Shown here: in pieces, positions 32,305-44,000 of the stretch | How the letters are laid out: every line of letters starts with the position of its first letter | How positions within the stretch are numbered: the stretch's first letter is position 1 | Assembly (NCBI RefSeq): GCF_000350225.1 | Contig: NW_005179058.1 | Span: forward strand, 62,001-126,000 | DNA from: Chondrus crispus | Taxonomy: Eukaryota > Rhodophyta > Florideophyceae > Gigartinales > Gigartinaceae | Reading direction: 5' to 3' | Length of the DNA: 64,000 nt | Notes under the pieces: model-generated | Databases searched by the model: none | The model's input: only the letters and a program-made list of their open reading frames with translations | What the model was told of the DNA's origin: nothing | Made by a program: the position numbers and the translations under genes

Positions 32305-33660
32305 TCATGGAATGTGTCCCGTACAATGGTGGTCCAGATTAAATCCGAGAGAATTGAGAAGCGGTCGGGAAAGCAACACTTCGTCTATTGATTCTTCGAA
32401 CACTAAGAATTCCACATTGCGGAGCCTGAGCGGTGCGGTGGGTAGTTCAATCGTTATGGAGATTCGAACCTTCTTCTTCGCTATGTAGAATTTTTTTTGT
32501 TCCTCGTCACGCGCACCCAGAGCGAGAGACATTTGTACCGGGCTGGAAAGTGGAAGAACTTGTACGAAAACATTATTTTCCGCGCACTGCCGAAGATGCG
32601 ACTCCGAGAGAGCAGAGTGGTCTGCCCCGCAATCACCGTTAACGACAATTTTGACGGCGTCAGCGAGCTTGCCGAGAAAACGGCCCGATTCAAGAGGACG
32701 CTTGGCGGTAGACATGGATTTTATCGTTCCCTTGCCCGCTGCTTTTTTCTCGTAATGCTGTCGTAGGAGGGCGGCTTTTTCTTCGTCGGTAGACACGTCA
32801 CAGTCCTTCATTCTGTGTCGCTTGTTGCACTTTGCACGGTTCAGACACAGAGGAAGTTCGCGTCCCTGTAAAATATCCTTTTCTGCGTCGTTGCCCCCCT
32901 CTTTGTTCCAAGATGATCCAGGTGTCGAACGACCAGTGGCGCTTTTAACTCTGAGATGGTCTGGCTTAGTCTTTTCCTTGTTCTTTCTTGTATCCATACA
33001 CTTTGGTTTAGAACTTTCATTCCTTATGGGCACATATTTGTCACAAGAAAGTGCTTCTTCTATGACATGCTTACAGAAGGGCCTCCATTGCTTTCGTATG
33101 TGATGCTTGTCCAAGGTCAAGTCTGACTCGATTTTTTCACGAAGAGCATGGGGTTTGAGTAACGAACCAACTTGTGAAATGGCGAGCTTGGGGTTTTTTT
33201 CGATCAGGCTGTCCCATTTCTTGGTTCGGAGAAAGGTGCGATACTCTATAAAAAGGGACTTGATTCGCAGCTCTGGGTCTTTCTCGTGTACGTCGATTCG
33301 AACTGATGCTTTTATGGCAGCCTCGAGTTCGTCTAAAGTGATTGATTCCAAACTGACGGTTCCATTCGCATCGAGCCACTTCTCGATGTCGTTGTCTGTG
33401 ACCTGCTCGTCGGTCGTAACGTCATCTCCAAACTCTCCTTGCTCGATCAGCGAAATAAGTAGATCTCGGTCGAGCGATGTTGTTAGTGAGATTGGGCGGA
33501 TGATACTGCCAGAGATTTGGGCGTCTTTGATGCGTAACAGATACTTTTCACGTTCTCCCATAAAGACATGAATGTCCTTGCTTCCAATGCGTCGTAAAAC
33601 AGGATGAGAAATGGGGACAAATAGATGCTGTCCTGCCGACGGTCCTGTGTTAGGAGCCAT
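32305..33660 (-). CDS. gag: Family-C gag-protease polyprotein
   Basis: The frame runs from ATG 33660 (MAPNTGPSAG; an earlier ATG at 33690 is possible) to 32305. The N-terminal about 270 residues are gag-like, helical and charged. A cysteine-histidine motif follows (CLNRAKCNKRHRMKDC, a C-x5-C-x3-H-x4-C variant knuckle), then a retropepsin-like domain with VNGDCGADHSAL in place of the usual DTGA and the later DEVLLSRPLLNSLGF strand. The frame ends HHCTGHIP; the reading that continues into RT (RDTFHDTDFSHIGF) is one step away, so translation of pol would need recoding or the element has mutated here. Confidence 0.75.
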   Translation of the reverse strand: MAPNTGPSAGQHLFVPISHPVLRRIGSKDIHVFMGEREKYLLRIKDAQISGSIIRPISLTTSLDRDLLISLIEQGEFGDDVTTDEQVTDNDIEKWLDANGTVSLESITLDELEAAIKASVRIDVHEKDPELRIKSLFIEYRTFLRTKKWDSLIEKNPKLAISQVGSLLKPHALREKIESDLTLDKHHIRKQWRPFCKHVIEEALSCDKYVPIRNESSKPKCMDTRKNKEKTKPDHLRVKSATGRSTPGSSWNKEGGNDAEKDILQGRELPLCLNRAKCNKRHRMKDCDVSTDEEKAALLRQHYEKKAAGKGTIKSMSTAKRPLESGRFLGKLADAVKIVVNGDCGADHSALSESHLRQCAENNVFVQVLPLSSPVQMSLALGARDEEQKKFYIAKKKVRISITIELPTAPLRLRNVEFLVFEESIDEVLLSRPLLNSLGFNLDHHCTGHIP

Positions 33661-33707
33661 GATGGCAGAAACAAGGGGGAGTGTGAGCAAAAGAGCTCAG
33701 TGATCAC

Positions 33708-33951
33708 TGTTGCACTTGTTGGTGGAGTGACTGGGTTTTGTGTGGGGTGAAGGTGTGATTCCTTGCCCAGCTTTACTGTCAGAAGAGGGGCTTAAGTAGT
33801 AGTCATGAAACTTAAGAGAACGAGAGTCCCAGCCTCGCCATGAAATAACACTAAAAAGAGGTACTACTAAAAAGGGGTACTGCCTTTTATGGTCAGTGCT
33901 GGGTGCCATTATCCTTCCGGCTTTATGCAGTGGCGCAAAGAATGCGTAACA
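33708..33951 (-). repeat. Family-C 5' LTR (244 bp)
   Basis: Matches 28606-28849. Followed by GTCCC at 33952-33956. Confidence 0.85.
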
Positions 33952-35018
33952 GTCCCGGATACAAATCATTGCATCCTGTTTTGGAAAAAGACACTTTACG
34001 TGTCGTACGAAGATAATCAAGTAATGAAATACTGTAGCCTAGAGAGGATTATATAACCAACTCTGAACGTATTGTCCCCACTCAATAAAAAGACAACCAA
34101 GTACTTGCTCTACTCTGTTCATGTTCAGAACCCTTACAACTCTGCTCTGCTCTTCTCCACCCTGCTCTGCCCCTACCTGTTCTTCCTCACTGTCATCGAC
34201 CGCTCTGTACATCTGACGTCGGGAGCCCCTGTTACGCATGACTCTTTTACCCTCCCACAGACTCCATCTCGCCCACCCGCCACATCCCCCTCACGCGTAG
34301 CTTGGCCGCAGACGCCCTCTCTCCAGCTCGGTGTTGCCAATGCGCCCCCAAAATGTGCCGCCAACGCGAACGCCTCCCCCCTCCTCCCTCCACCCTCCGC
34401 CCTCCGCGTAGTGCTGATTTAATTTGGCGCTTTGCCAGAGCTACCCACTGGCCATAGCCAACGAACACGGCGCAAAGCACTGCGCGGTAGGCCTCGAGCT
34501 TGGCGCCGCGTGTGCTACGAAGCATAGCCTACGTATCAAGCAGTTTGGCATCTCGATGCTCGCCATTGTGGCGGTGTTTGCGCATTTTCGGAGATGACCG
34601 TAGTCAAGTTTTTGTGCTGGATCGGACAGCAAGAAAGTAAGTGGGTGCTTATCCGCTTCGGCTGCCCAATTGAAATGTAACGACTTCCCTTTCACTGTTT
34701 TTGACGAAGGTTTCCGAAAGTGTGACAACTAGAACAACGGGACTTCGGGACGCTTTGGTGGATTGTTGGTGAACTCTGCGGAAAAGCGGAAAAATGGTAA
34801 CCTTCAGTGTCATCCCTGGTCAACACAGGACGAATGCCAAAATCCTTCAACTCATATAAATCCGTTCTGACCTCGTTTCGACTTGGCCTTAGTCACCGAA
34901 GCAGATATGGGTGGCCGACGCCCACGTCCACTCTACAACCATCGCGAGGTCTGGCGCTCAGGTGCAGATCCAGATCTCCTAGTCTGTAGAGCTAGAGCCC
35001 TGGTGCACAGTACCCAAG
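33952..35018. other. Intergenic; possible LTR-like promoter fragment, no gene
   Basis: At 34050-34090 a TATATAAC word is followed by AATAAA and a CTCTGCTCTG-rich stretch (34120-34180), the style of a Ty1/copia LTR, but no partner LTR, primer site or coding region was found. Short minus frames at 34247-34728 match nothing known. Confidence 0.35.
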
Positions 35019-35979
35019 GGTACCCTTCCAGGAAAGTATAATTTGGTAACATCTTTTTTAAATTAACTTAAAAACTACTTCCCCTTGCCCAAATGAGGTC
35101 AGACTGGTGGCGGTGGATGCTATGCGTTTGCTATCCAACCGGGAGGAGATACAGAATCTCTAGCCGTACTGGATCAGAGAAACCCCGAATTTTCTTTTAT
35201 TGGTGCGGCAATACACAGAGTTTTGGAAAAAGGTCTATTTGGTAATTTCGCTGGCACCAGAGAGACCAAGTAACGCGGACGGGACAACGTCGATGGGGAA
35301 TGGTGAGGAGTTGCCGCACGTTGGGGAGGGGCCTTCGTGCGGCTTTGGGACCGGAGTTGATCGTGACCGCTTCCTAGTTGAGTTGACAGGCTTTTGAGGC
35401 CTTGCCACTTTTCATGCGTTGCAGATTTTTTGTTCCCTCAGCTTTTTCGCTTCTGCTTTCTGTTCCTTCTGCGGTTCTCTTTTTTTGCCGGGCAGCCCTC
35501 TCCTCCGCCTTTTGTCGCTGTAGCCGATCCTCCTCAATTTTTTCTGCTTCCTGCGCGCAATAAAATCGCCAAATCCTCGATAAATTGCCGGCGTCCCCAG
35601 CTGAATCGTTTCCTTCTGCCCGTGTGACTCTTTTCTATTGGTCCTTTTGGTCTGGGAGCACTTGCATTCATAACAATCTTGTTAACGCTATCATGATTTT
35701 AGGAGCATCTCTGCCCCTTTTATTGCAAATGAAGCGGACTTTTCGTTGTTGACAATTTCCTTCAGCTTTTCGAAGACGAAGAGGCAACATTGCGGGGAAC
35801 TGTAGACGTGATTAACGCTCCATTCCCCGGAGTGCTTCCCTGGAGTCCAGGGATGAATGACTGTACCCATTGTCCGCACTGAGTTAACCTCAGCGGCATG
35901 CTTTCGTACAGTGGGAGCAATGAGAACTGAATCACCAAATTAGCCTTTTTTACCAAATAATACTTTTCTGGAGTGGTAC
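35019..35979. mobile_element. Candidate non-autonomous TIR element (about 0.96 kb)
   Basis: GGTACCCTTCCAGGAAAGTA... (35019-35049) and the reverse complement of 35950-35979, GTACCACTCCAGAAAAGTAT..., align over about 30 bp, both ending ATTTGGTAA. Between them is a minus-strand stretch (about 35640-35388, no ATG) coding a highly charged helix (EEDRLQRQKAEERAARQKKR), plus short unrecognised frames. The superfamily and target duplication are not clear. Confidence 0.45.
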
Positions 35980-36210
35980 ATAGTGTGTTACAGAATTACC
36001 GTACAGTACCCTTCGGATACCACAATGCATGCGTACGTGATAGCTACAGTATTGCTTCTGTCGATGTGGCGATGGTTCAGGTATGATAAGGGAAGGATAC
36101 TAAGGATTCTGAACCACGGTTGGCACTCCGTTGCACTATTTAGGTCGGCAGCGACGGCCGCTCTGTGACCTCGCGCCCTCCCGGTTGTCGGAATATAGCA
36201 TAGTCAAGAG
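35980..36210. other. Short flank left of A2, nothing recognised
   Basis: Contains GTACAGTACCCTTCGG but no gene. Ends with AAGAG (36206-36210), one half of the A2 target duplication. Confidence 0.4.
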
Positions 36211-36810
36211 TGTGGTATAACCCCAAACGGAAGTTCGGAAATTAGATTAGGATTAGATCAGCGACAGTAAGGCACGAGCCTTACAGCTACGCGCGCACAC
36301 ACGTGTCCTCCACGTGTACGGGACGCGTACTACACGTGGACTGTCAGCCCCGACGGCTGACAGCGTTACAGTGTCGGTCGACCGGCACTACGGTAGAGTT
36401 ATGATAGGCTACCATGTACATTAAATATGAGCGGACCGCCGGCGGTGGAGGACGACAAGCACGGACTTGTCAAGGATCCTCCACCTTGGTCCGCCCGCTT
36501 ACTTTTAGGTACTTCCGTCCGTTTTACCTAGGAGTAGCACCGCGCGCGGGTTGAGGACGCGCGTAGCACGCCCACGAGCCGGCTCCGCCTCCGCCCGTCG
36601 GTACTGGATCGTCACCCAGTACCGCTCCGGGGCGTCGAGGCGTAGAACCGCTCGCGCGTGCGCGCGTACTCCCCGATCCCGCTCTACCACCGCTACCTCG
36701 AGCCCGTGCTCGGTACCGTGGGTGGGCCGTGCTTCTGTCTTCCCGCCGATCGGGGTCTTTCCGAACTTTCAGTACTCACCCCCCTCGTCGTTGGGGGTGA
36801 TTATACTACA
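36211..36810 (+). repeat. A2 5' LTR (600 bp)
   Basis: Near-identical to 48824-49423. It carries GTACATTAAATATGAGCGG (36417-36435), an AT-rich word that could act as a core promoter for gag-pol, and the TACTGTA and ACACGTG words of family A. Confidence 0.92.
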
Positions 36811-36811
36811 G

Positions 36812-36829
36812 TGGTCTCCCGACCTAGAA
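36812..36829 (+). promoter_or_regulatory. A2 primer-binding site
   Basis: TGGTCTCCCGACCTAGAA one base after the LTR. Identical in A1 and shared with family B. Confidence 0.75.
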
Positions 36830-36887
36830 GACTCTCAAGATCGAACCGAGAAGACTATCGTTTACCTCCGCGTCCGTACGCGTCGAG

Positions 36888-39447
36888 ATGAGTGGCGAAT
36901 ATCCCACCTCGATTCGCTCGGAGCCCACCGATGTGCGAGAGGCCGCGCTCCGCGTCCGAGTCGGCGACGGCGACGCTGGTCCTCGAGACCGCGAACCGTC
37001 ACCCGACTTCTCCGAAGGACGCGCTCGCGCGATGTACGATCGCATCGCGGAGTATATTGAAGATGTCCGAACATCCCTCCGTATCGACGTCTCCGACAGC
37101 GTCTACGCCCGCTGTATGGATGAGTTGCGCTCCCTCCGCGAAGGAAGGTTTGAGCGCGTAACTCAGTCCTTGGAGAACCTGCGCGCCCTCGTCGACCAGC
37201 TACAGTCCCGTTTGGTACTGGTCGAAGAGGCGCGCATCGATTCCCCCGCCATGGACGTTGCGGGTCGACCCGCGAGTGAAAACTCCGGGGTCCGACGCGA
37301 CCCGCAACCCTTCCCATCAGCCGAACAGATGGGAGCGTTCGCGCACATGGCGGCGGAGCTCAACTCAACGCGCCGCCGTGCCCGTGAGATGGAACAGACC
37401 TCGGCCGAGAGGCCGCCCGGAGCCCCCTCGAGTGGGCCCGGTGCCACTGTTCCTCCGGGCGCATCCGGAGCGCACGAGTGGCCCCCGACTGGAGCCGTCA
37501 CCAGTCGGAGGGCAGAGGACATCAAGCCGACAGCGGACGCGAACTTCGCGTCCGAGACTCAAGCCCTGCCGTATGCATCCGGAAGCATGCCGCAGTCCCG
37601 ACGGGTACCGGACGAACCCGACCGTGGCCGTGGAGGAGTCGCCCGCGGATCAGGGGAACCGATTCTCCCCTTCGATCCTCGCTGGGGCGGCTACCAGAGA
37701 GCGGATCTTACCGCGCATCCCGGCCCCGTCGACGTCCGAACGTTGCCCGTCACGCCGTTCGGAACGTTGGGCCCCGCCGAACCCGGGCTCGAGCCCGTCC
37801 ACACCATGATACAGGAGTTCAGCGCCGTCGCGAACTACCGCATGTATCGGTTGGACAACACCTCGAGGCTCGTTACCTCGGGTGACGCGGGACGGATCGC
37901 GAAGTACGTCCAACGCTGCCGTGGGCTCCGTCCCACGATGAAGAGCTTCGACGGTACTGACGCGATTCAGTTGCTCCCGTTTCTGAAGGATATCCGGATA
38001 ACCTTCAATGCCCAGCACCTGACCGAAGGTGTGGCAATCCGTGTCTTCGCTCACTTCCTCGAGCGGGACGCGGAGCGGTTGTATACGAGTTACACCATGC
38101 GCGGCCTCCGCGCCGGCCAGCTCCACGACGACACGAGCTGGCCTGGCCTCGTCAACCAATTTATCAAACGCTACCTAACCGACGACGTGTTGGGGGAAGC
38201 GTTTGACGCTGTCGCGTCGGCGCGACAGCTTCCTCACGAAACCGAGAACACGTTCGCAGACCGGCTAGAATCCGCCGCGTTCCGATGCACGGCCGTGTTC
38301 TCAGAACAAGCTCTCGCGCACTACTTCGTGCGCGGGCTGTCCACTGCGACCCGGGCCGCAGTGGCAGAGACGATGCAAAGGTTGCCCGGACAACAGAAGA
38401 CCGAACTCTCAACGATTCGCCGTATCGCAACGGCCGAGGGTACAACCTACCGCGCCCGTCGCGGGTTGCCGCTGCCGGACCCGAAGCCGGCAGCGAAGGG
38501 AGTCCGAACTCCAAGGTCGCACGGAACGAGTTCGCCGGCGACCGCCCTCCACATTGGAGAAGATGAGTGGCAGGCCGACCCTGTCCTCATCACGCAAGGC
38601 TTCGACCGGGCAGGAGGCCGACCCCCTACGCCAGCTTCCACCGGTTCGACCGGAAGCTTCGCAACGGCGTTCGCACACACGCCGAGGGCCACGGGTGGTC
38701 CGAACCACAACATGGCCGAGCTGGATATCTCCTGTCGAGAAGGAGACCGCGGGCTGCCTAACGTGCCTCGACTCACCGATGAGGAGGCATGCCACGCGGC
38801 GACTTTCGCGTCGACCGATGGCAGCGCGTACATTTGTTGGCTGTGCCGGACGTACGGCCACGCCATGTACGCGTGCCCGTTCCTGTCGCCTGAACAACGT
38901 CAGTTCACGGCGTACAGGAACTACCGCTATCAGATGGAGACGCGCCCCGGAATGCGCAATCTCATCCAGCAGTCTACGCGGGCAGACCGAGGCCCGCCTC
39001 GGTGACCCGAGCCGATCGGGTGTGGGCGTCCGTTTTGCCCCTCGTGAAGGCGGGTACCGATACCCGGGGACCGATCAAAGGGATCGACGTGACCCTGGTC
39101 GGATGGATACGCGATATCCCCGTCGAGATGGGCGAGGCGACCGGGGCAGACCCCCGTTGCCCCAAGGGGTACAGAACGACATCATGTACCTCCAAGACTG
39201 GGCTGGGGAAACGTACCCCCAACCCACGAAAGGAGGCGGAGGAGAGCCCGTTCTCTCCGCCCCTCGAATATTGCAACGGCCGGACGTTGCCATCCAAGGC
39301 CACGAAGTATCCGATTACTTCGTAGAAGATGCCCAGTCGGGGTGGGGAAACCGTCCCCATCCGCGCGGCCAGGGGCCCGTCGACGCGCTAGCTAACGATA
39401 GCCAAGCGAATAGCACTGACAGCTCGGGTAGTTCGAAAACCCCGTAA
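36888..39447 (+). pseudogene. gag: A2 gag with CCHC knuckle; frame shift near 38990
   Basis: The ATG at 36888 (MSGEYPTSIR) is 58 bp after the PBS. The first frame covers a helical N-terminus, capsid core (SFDGTDAIQLLPFLKDIRIT, TYTSYTMRGLRAGQLHDD-like, HYFVRGLSTATRAAV) and knuckle CWLCRTYGHAMYAC, then stops at 39005. The sequence homologous to A1 (VRFAPREGGYRYPGTDQ, PLPQGVQNDIMYLQDW) continues one frame over to TAA at 39445-39447. Because A1 reads straight through here, the shift in A2 looks like a 1-nt mutation rather than programmed recoding. The 39432-39447 overlap with the protease frame is in the -1 register and contains AAAACCCC. Confidence 0.82.
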
Positions 39448-41093
39448 AGACGGTTACGTTCGCGCGGTCGCGTGAACCGTCTTGTCAAACCAACCTTGAC
39501 CCGCCCCTATTTGTCCGCGGCGGGGGAGGGGAATGTTTACCGATATTATTCCCCTCAACCCCACACAAGCGCACCGAGACACCCGTAAGCTCGGTGCGAA
39601 AGGACGAAGACGCTGAGGCAACCGTGAGCCCGGCGCACATGGAGGAAGGCACTGTGGAAATTGTGAGCCAAGTGCCTAACAAGAAGCGCATCGAACGCGC
39701 CAGCGGCCCGACCCAGGGGGACCCGGGGCCGCCAGTAGGATTCAAGCCGCGTACGAACGCGACCTGTCGCGGGGACGCGGCCGACCGAAGGGCGCCCCGC
39801 GACCAAGGCCGAAGGACGCGGAAGAGAAGTCGGAACCGGCGCCGGCGGCCCAGGCGGAACGATCTCGCCGAGCCGGGCACGCCGAAGGTGGTCGACGGCG
39901 TCATTTGCCTTATGACGTCGAAGATTTACAACGTCCTCGGCTCGATAGCTACGGAGGGAAATGCCTTCAAGCCCCGCACGATCGCCGTTGATACGTGCTC
40001 GGGGTACAATCTGGTGAGGAAGGCCGACCTTCCTCCCGATTGGTCGCGGTACGTCATCCGCGACGCGCCACTGCCCCGATTGGCAGGCGCGAATAGCAAC
40101 CCGCTTAAGCTCTCGGCCGTCGTACGCCTGGCCGTGCGGTTGAGGAACACGACGTTCCGAATTCCGTTCGTCGTGGCGGACCAGCTCGCCGTGCCGGTCC
40201 TCCTTGGTACGGCCTTCATCGATGCACACGTACGAAGTATCGACATCGAAGCTCAACGGTTGGAGCTCCGCCAAGGTGGCTCCGTTGCCATCGTCGACGG
40301 GAAGGGGGAGCCGACTCCCCCAACCAGGCGGCACGGACGTCAGACAAGCCGGGCTGACGCACGCGACGAAGCCCCGCAGGCGATCCGAATCGCCCGCTGG
40401 GTTACTATTCCCGCGAGGTCGCAGGCCCGTGTGCGCGTTACGACGACGGGGAGGGGACTCGTGTTTATAGAGCCGAAGCCGTCACTCCAACATCGACATG
40501 GAGTGAGGCTGACGAACGGCGTCGTCGAGGTCCTGCCGAACCAGACCTTCGACGTCATCGTCGCGAACTTTTCGCGACAGGAAAGGCGGCTTCCGAAGCA
40601 CACCGTCGTGGGATACGCGAAGCGCAACCCCCTCGCGATCTTGACGCCCGAACGTCGCATCGCCGAGGGGATCGCGCACGCGCTACACCTCACCGACTTG
40701 ACCGATCAAGTCAGAACGGCAGGAGCTGGTCGACCAGGCTCCGCCCAGGGGGCAACCGTTGAGAAGAGAGGAGCCGGTACGGACGGCCGACCGGCGAAGT
40801 GCCCGCCGCCGGAAGGGGGCACCGCACCCGCCTCTGAAAAGGATCCCGAAAATCCCCCGGAGGATTGGGAAAATAAATCGACTTGTCATACATCGATGAT
40901 GACAAGTTCCGGGGCCACGTGCTCGAGATGCTCCGTAAGCACTCGAGTCTGTGGAGCGGGGCGCTCGGAACGATCCGAGCGACCGAACACCGCATTCCCC
41001 TCGAACCGGGTACGAAGCCGATACGTTCAATGCCCTACCGAAAGGGGCCGGCTATGCGTGAGATGGTCGCCAAGGAAGTCAACAAAATGTTGA
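39432..41093 (+). CDS. pol: A2 pol part 1: aspartic protease region
   Basis: A frame open from 39432 (first ATG-less; GTG at 39594) overlaps the gag end by 16 nt in the -1 frame, so entry by -1 frameshift is plausible. The retropepsin-like domain shows AVDTCSGYNLVRKADLPPDW, where the usual DTG-S/A is DTCSG, followed by VADQLAVPVLLGTAFID as the second conserved strand. This corresponds to the B protease (LDTGAGPNLVRKSELPAG and LAVPLILGADYCD). A linker rich in Arg, Pro and Gly follows. Meaningful homology stops near PPEDWENKS (about 40880), where RT continues in another frame. Confidence 0.75.
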   Translation, partial: FENPVKTVTFARSREPSCQTNLDPPLFVRGGGGECLPILFPSTPHKRTETPVSSVRKDEDAEATVSPAHMEEGTVEIVSQVPNKKRIERASGPTQGDPGPPVGFKPRTNATCRGDAADRRAPRDQGRRTRKRSRNRRRRPRRNDLAEPGTPKVVDGVICLMTSKIYNVLGSIATEGNAFKPRTIAVDTCSGYNLVRKADLPPDWSRYVIRDAPLPRLAGANSNPLKLSAVVRLAVRLRNTTFRIPFVVADQLAVPVLLGTAFIDAHVRSIDIEAQRLELRQGGSVAIVDGKGEPTPPTRRHGRQTSRADARDEAPQAIRIARWVTIPARSQARVRVTTTGRGLVFIEPKPSLQHRHGVRLTNGVVEVLPNQTFDVIVANFSRQERRLPKHTVVGYAKRNPLAILTPERRIAEGIAHALHLTDLTDQVRTAGAGRPGSAQGATVEKRGAGTDGRPAKCPPPEGGTAPASEKDPENPPEDWENKSTCHTSMMTSSGATCSRCSVSTRVCGAGRSERSERPNTAFPSNRVRSRYVQCPTERGRLCVRWSPRKSTKC

Positions 41094-44000
41094 ACGCAGG
41101 GGTAATCGAACCTGCGGGCACCGAGTGGGCGTCCCCCGTGGTGCTCGTACCGAAGAAAGACGGCTCTCTTCGGTTCTGCGTGGACTACCGGCGTCTCAAC
41201 GCAAAGACGGCAGCGGATTCGTATCCGCTGCCCCGGATGGACGACTGCATCGATTCGCTCGGAGATGCAGCCGTCTTTACGACGTTGGACTGCAATTCCG
41301 GTTATTGGCAGATCCCCGTCGCTCCGGAAGACCGGGACAAGACCACGTTCACTACGCATATGGGAACGTTTCGCCATTTGCGTATGCCGTTCGGGCTAAA
41401 AGGGGCACCGGCCACCTTCCAACGTGCCCTCGACATCATCCTATCTGGCGTCCGATGGCAGATATGCCTCGTCTACCTGGATGATGTCATCGTGTTCTCC
41501 CGTACACACCGAGAACACGCAAAGCATCTCGACACTGTCTTGAGCTTGCTGAGGAGCGCCGGAATCTCCCTCAAGCTCAAGAAGTGTAGCTTCTTCCAAC
41601 CGAAGGTGCACTACCTGGGGCACGTCATTTCCCCAGGTAAGCTGAGCGTCGCCGAAGCGGCGGCGGACGCCTTCAAGACGTTCACCTTTCCGAGGACGTT
41701 GACGCAGGTGCGCTCGTACCTCGGAGCGTGCAACGTCTACCGCCGCTTCGTGAAGGGGTTCGCGAAGATTGCGCGCCCATTAACGGACATGACGCGCAAG
41801 GACGCGGACCCCAACTTCGACGACCCGACCGAGCTGCAACTTCAAGCGTTCGAAGCGTTGAAGGAGCGGATGATTTCCCCGCCGATCCTAGCATTGCCGC
41901 GGTACGGTCGGCCGTACATGATCGACACGGATGCTAGTGCCTATCAACTGGGCTGTACATTGCTCCAGGAACACGAAGGCGCCAACGACTGGCGCCCCGT
42001 GGGGTATTGGTCGTACTCACTGTCCGATAGTGAGCGCAACTACAGCGCTACGGAGCGCGAATGCTTTGCCGTAGTGTGGGCCGTCCGCACACTACGGCCG
42101 TACATCGAAGGTACCAAGTTCATCGTCCGGACGGACCATGATGCCCTCCGATGGCTTATGTCCCTCACGGAGAGTTCCGGAAGGCTTACCCGGTGGCGAC
42201 TGCGGTTGGCGGAATACGACTTCACCATCCAGTACTGCCCCGGGCGCGTGTACCAGGTGCCCGATGCCCTGTCACGCCTCGTGTCGCCAAGGGTCACCGA
42301 CGACCCTCGCCCAGTTGTCGAAGTGGATGACGACATTCCCACCTTCGATGCGGGTACGACCGTCCGTGACATGTCGGACGAGCTCGCGGACCACGTCTGT
42401 ACCGCGAGCTGCGATCACAAGGCCGTCCATGTCTTCGTGACAACAAGGAACCAAGCCAGATCGCGAAGAGGGTCGCTCGTCCGTACGCGCGACGAGCCGA
42501 GGGGCGACGACGAGGCCCCCGCTCTTGAAGGACCCACCTCGTTCTGGGAGGAGAACGACGAGTTCGACGCTGTCGACATCGAGCGCGCCGAACAACCCGA
42601 AGTTGGCGCCGCCTCCACGGTCGCCCCTCCGCAGGACGACCTTCCGGCCCCTCTTACGTTAGAGGAGATAGCCGAAGAGCAACGCGTGGATGACTTCTGC
42701 CAGACCGTACTGGCACGACAGTCAGAGTCCCGGGACTCCGCGTTCTTCGAGGACCACCACGGGGTGCTCAAACGGAGACACCCCTTCGACCCTGACATCG
42801 TGCAGGTCGTGGTGCCACGGACGCTACGGGCTCGGCTTCTCCAGCTCTGCCACACACCAACCATCGCGGGGCACCCGGGCCAGAACCGTATGTACTTCGC
42901 GCTCCGTCGCGAGTACTACTGGCCCCATCTCGCTGCAGATGTCGCAGCTACGGTGCGAGGGTGCCGAACATGCGCGATGAACCGTGTTAAGTTGCTGAAA
43001 CACCTCAACCGTTTGAAGTTGTTTCCGGCAACACGGCCGCTTGAGAGCCTCGCCATCGACATCTTGGGACCGCTACCCAAGACGAAGGCAGGGAAACGGT
43101 TCCTTCTCGTAATTACGGACCGTTTCACCAAGCTGACTCAAGTTGTGGCACTGCGGACCGTAACCGCGTACACGGTAGCCGTCGCGTTCTGCGACGCGTG
43201 GGTATTTAAATACGGCGTTCCACGCTCGCTTCTGTCGGATAACGGACCGCAGTTTAACGCGAAGTTCTTCCACAGCACGTGCCGTGTCCTGGGAGTGACC
43301 AACTTGTACACTTCGGCGTACCACCCCCAGACGAACGGGCAGGTCGAGCGATACAACCGGACGATCGCTTCGATGTTACGCAATTACGTCGGCGAACATC
43401 AGGACGACTGGGACGTGTACGTGGGGCCGCTCACGTACGCGTACAACTCCCACGTACATCGTACGACGAGTACCACGCCCTTCGAACTCGTCCTCAGCCG
43501 ACCCCCGCCGGAGTTCTCTCTACGCAGAGCCGACGGTGACGCGCCCCCTTCCGATAGGGGCAACGCGCGCGCTGAGTTCCTCAAGACGTTGGACGACACG
43601 ATCCAGAAGGCGTACGGGAGCCTGCGCCGGACGCAGGCTCGGTACAAGCGCGACTTTGATAAACGCGTCAGACGGCTCAACGCACGTATCAAGCCAGGTA
43701 ATTACGTCTACCTGAACCCCACCGATGGGGCAAAGACGTCTAACAAACTCGCGTCGCCCGCCGTTGGGCCATACCAGGTACTCGCCAACGACCGGCGAAC
43801 CATCACGATCGATCGTGATGGTGTTACCGAGCGCGTCTCCGCAGACCGCTGCGAGTACGCCCCACCACCGACGGGCGCGGCGCGGGCGAGCACGACAACC
43901 CCAAGTGACCTTGCCGACAAGGTCACCAAGGGCACGCAGTACGCGGTCGAACGACTACTCCGGCATCGAGCCTTGGAAGACGGAACTACGGAGTTCCTCA

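Larger units (their letters stand above)
28606..33951 (-). mobile_element. Family-C chromovirus (Ty3-type, 5.3 kb), defective
   Basis: Two 244-bp LTRs (28606-28849 and 33708-33951) start TGTTGCACTTG and end GCGTAACA, with about seven differences. GTCAC precedes and GTCCC follows, a probable 5-bp target duplication with one change. Gag-protease and pol lie on the minus strand. GGAAGAAGAGGAA (minus strand of 28850-28862), next to the 3' LTR, is a good polypurine tract. No TGG-type primer site is obvious beside the 5' LTR. Compact, without spacer or antisense gene, unlike families A and B. Confidence 0.85.

Noticed and set aside
34039-34728. Short frames and a copia-like LTR fragment
   Set aside because: TATA and AATAAA words only; no second LTR, PBS or coding region.
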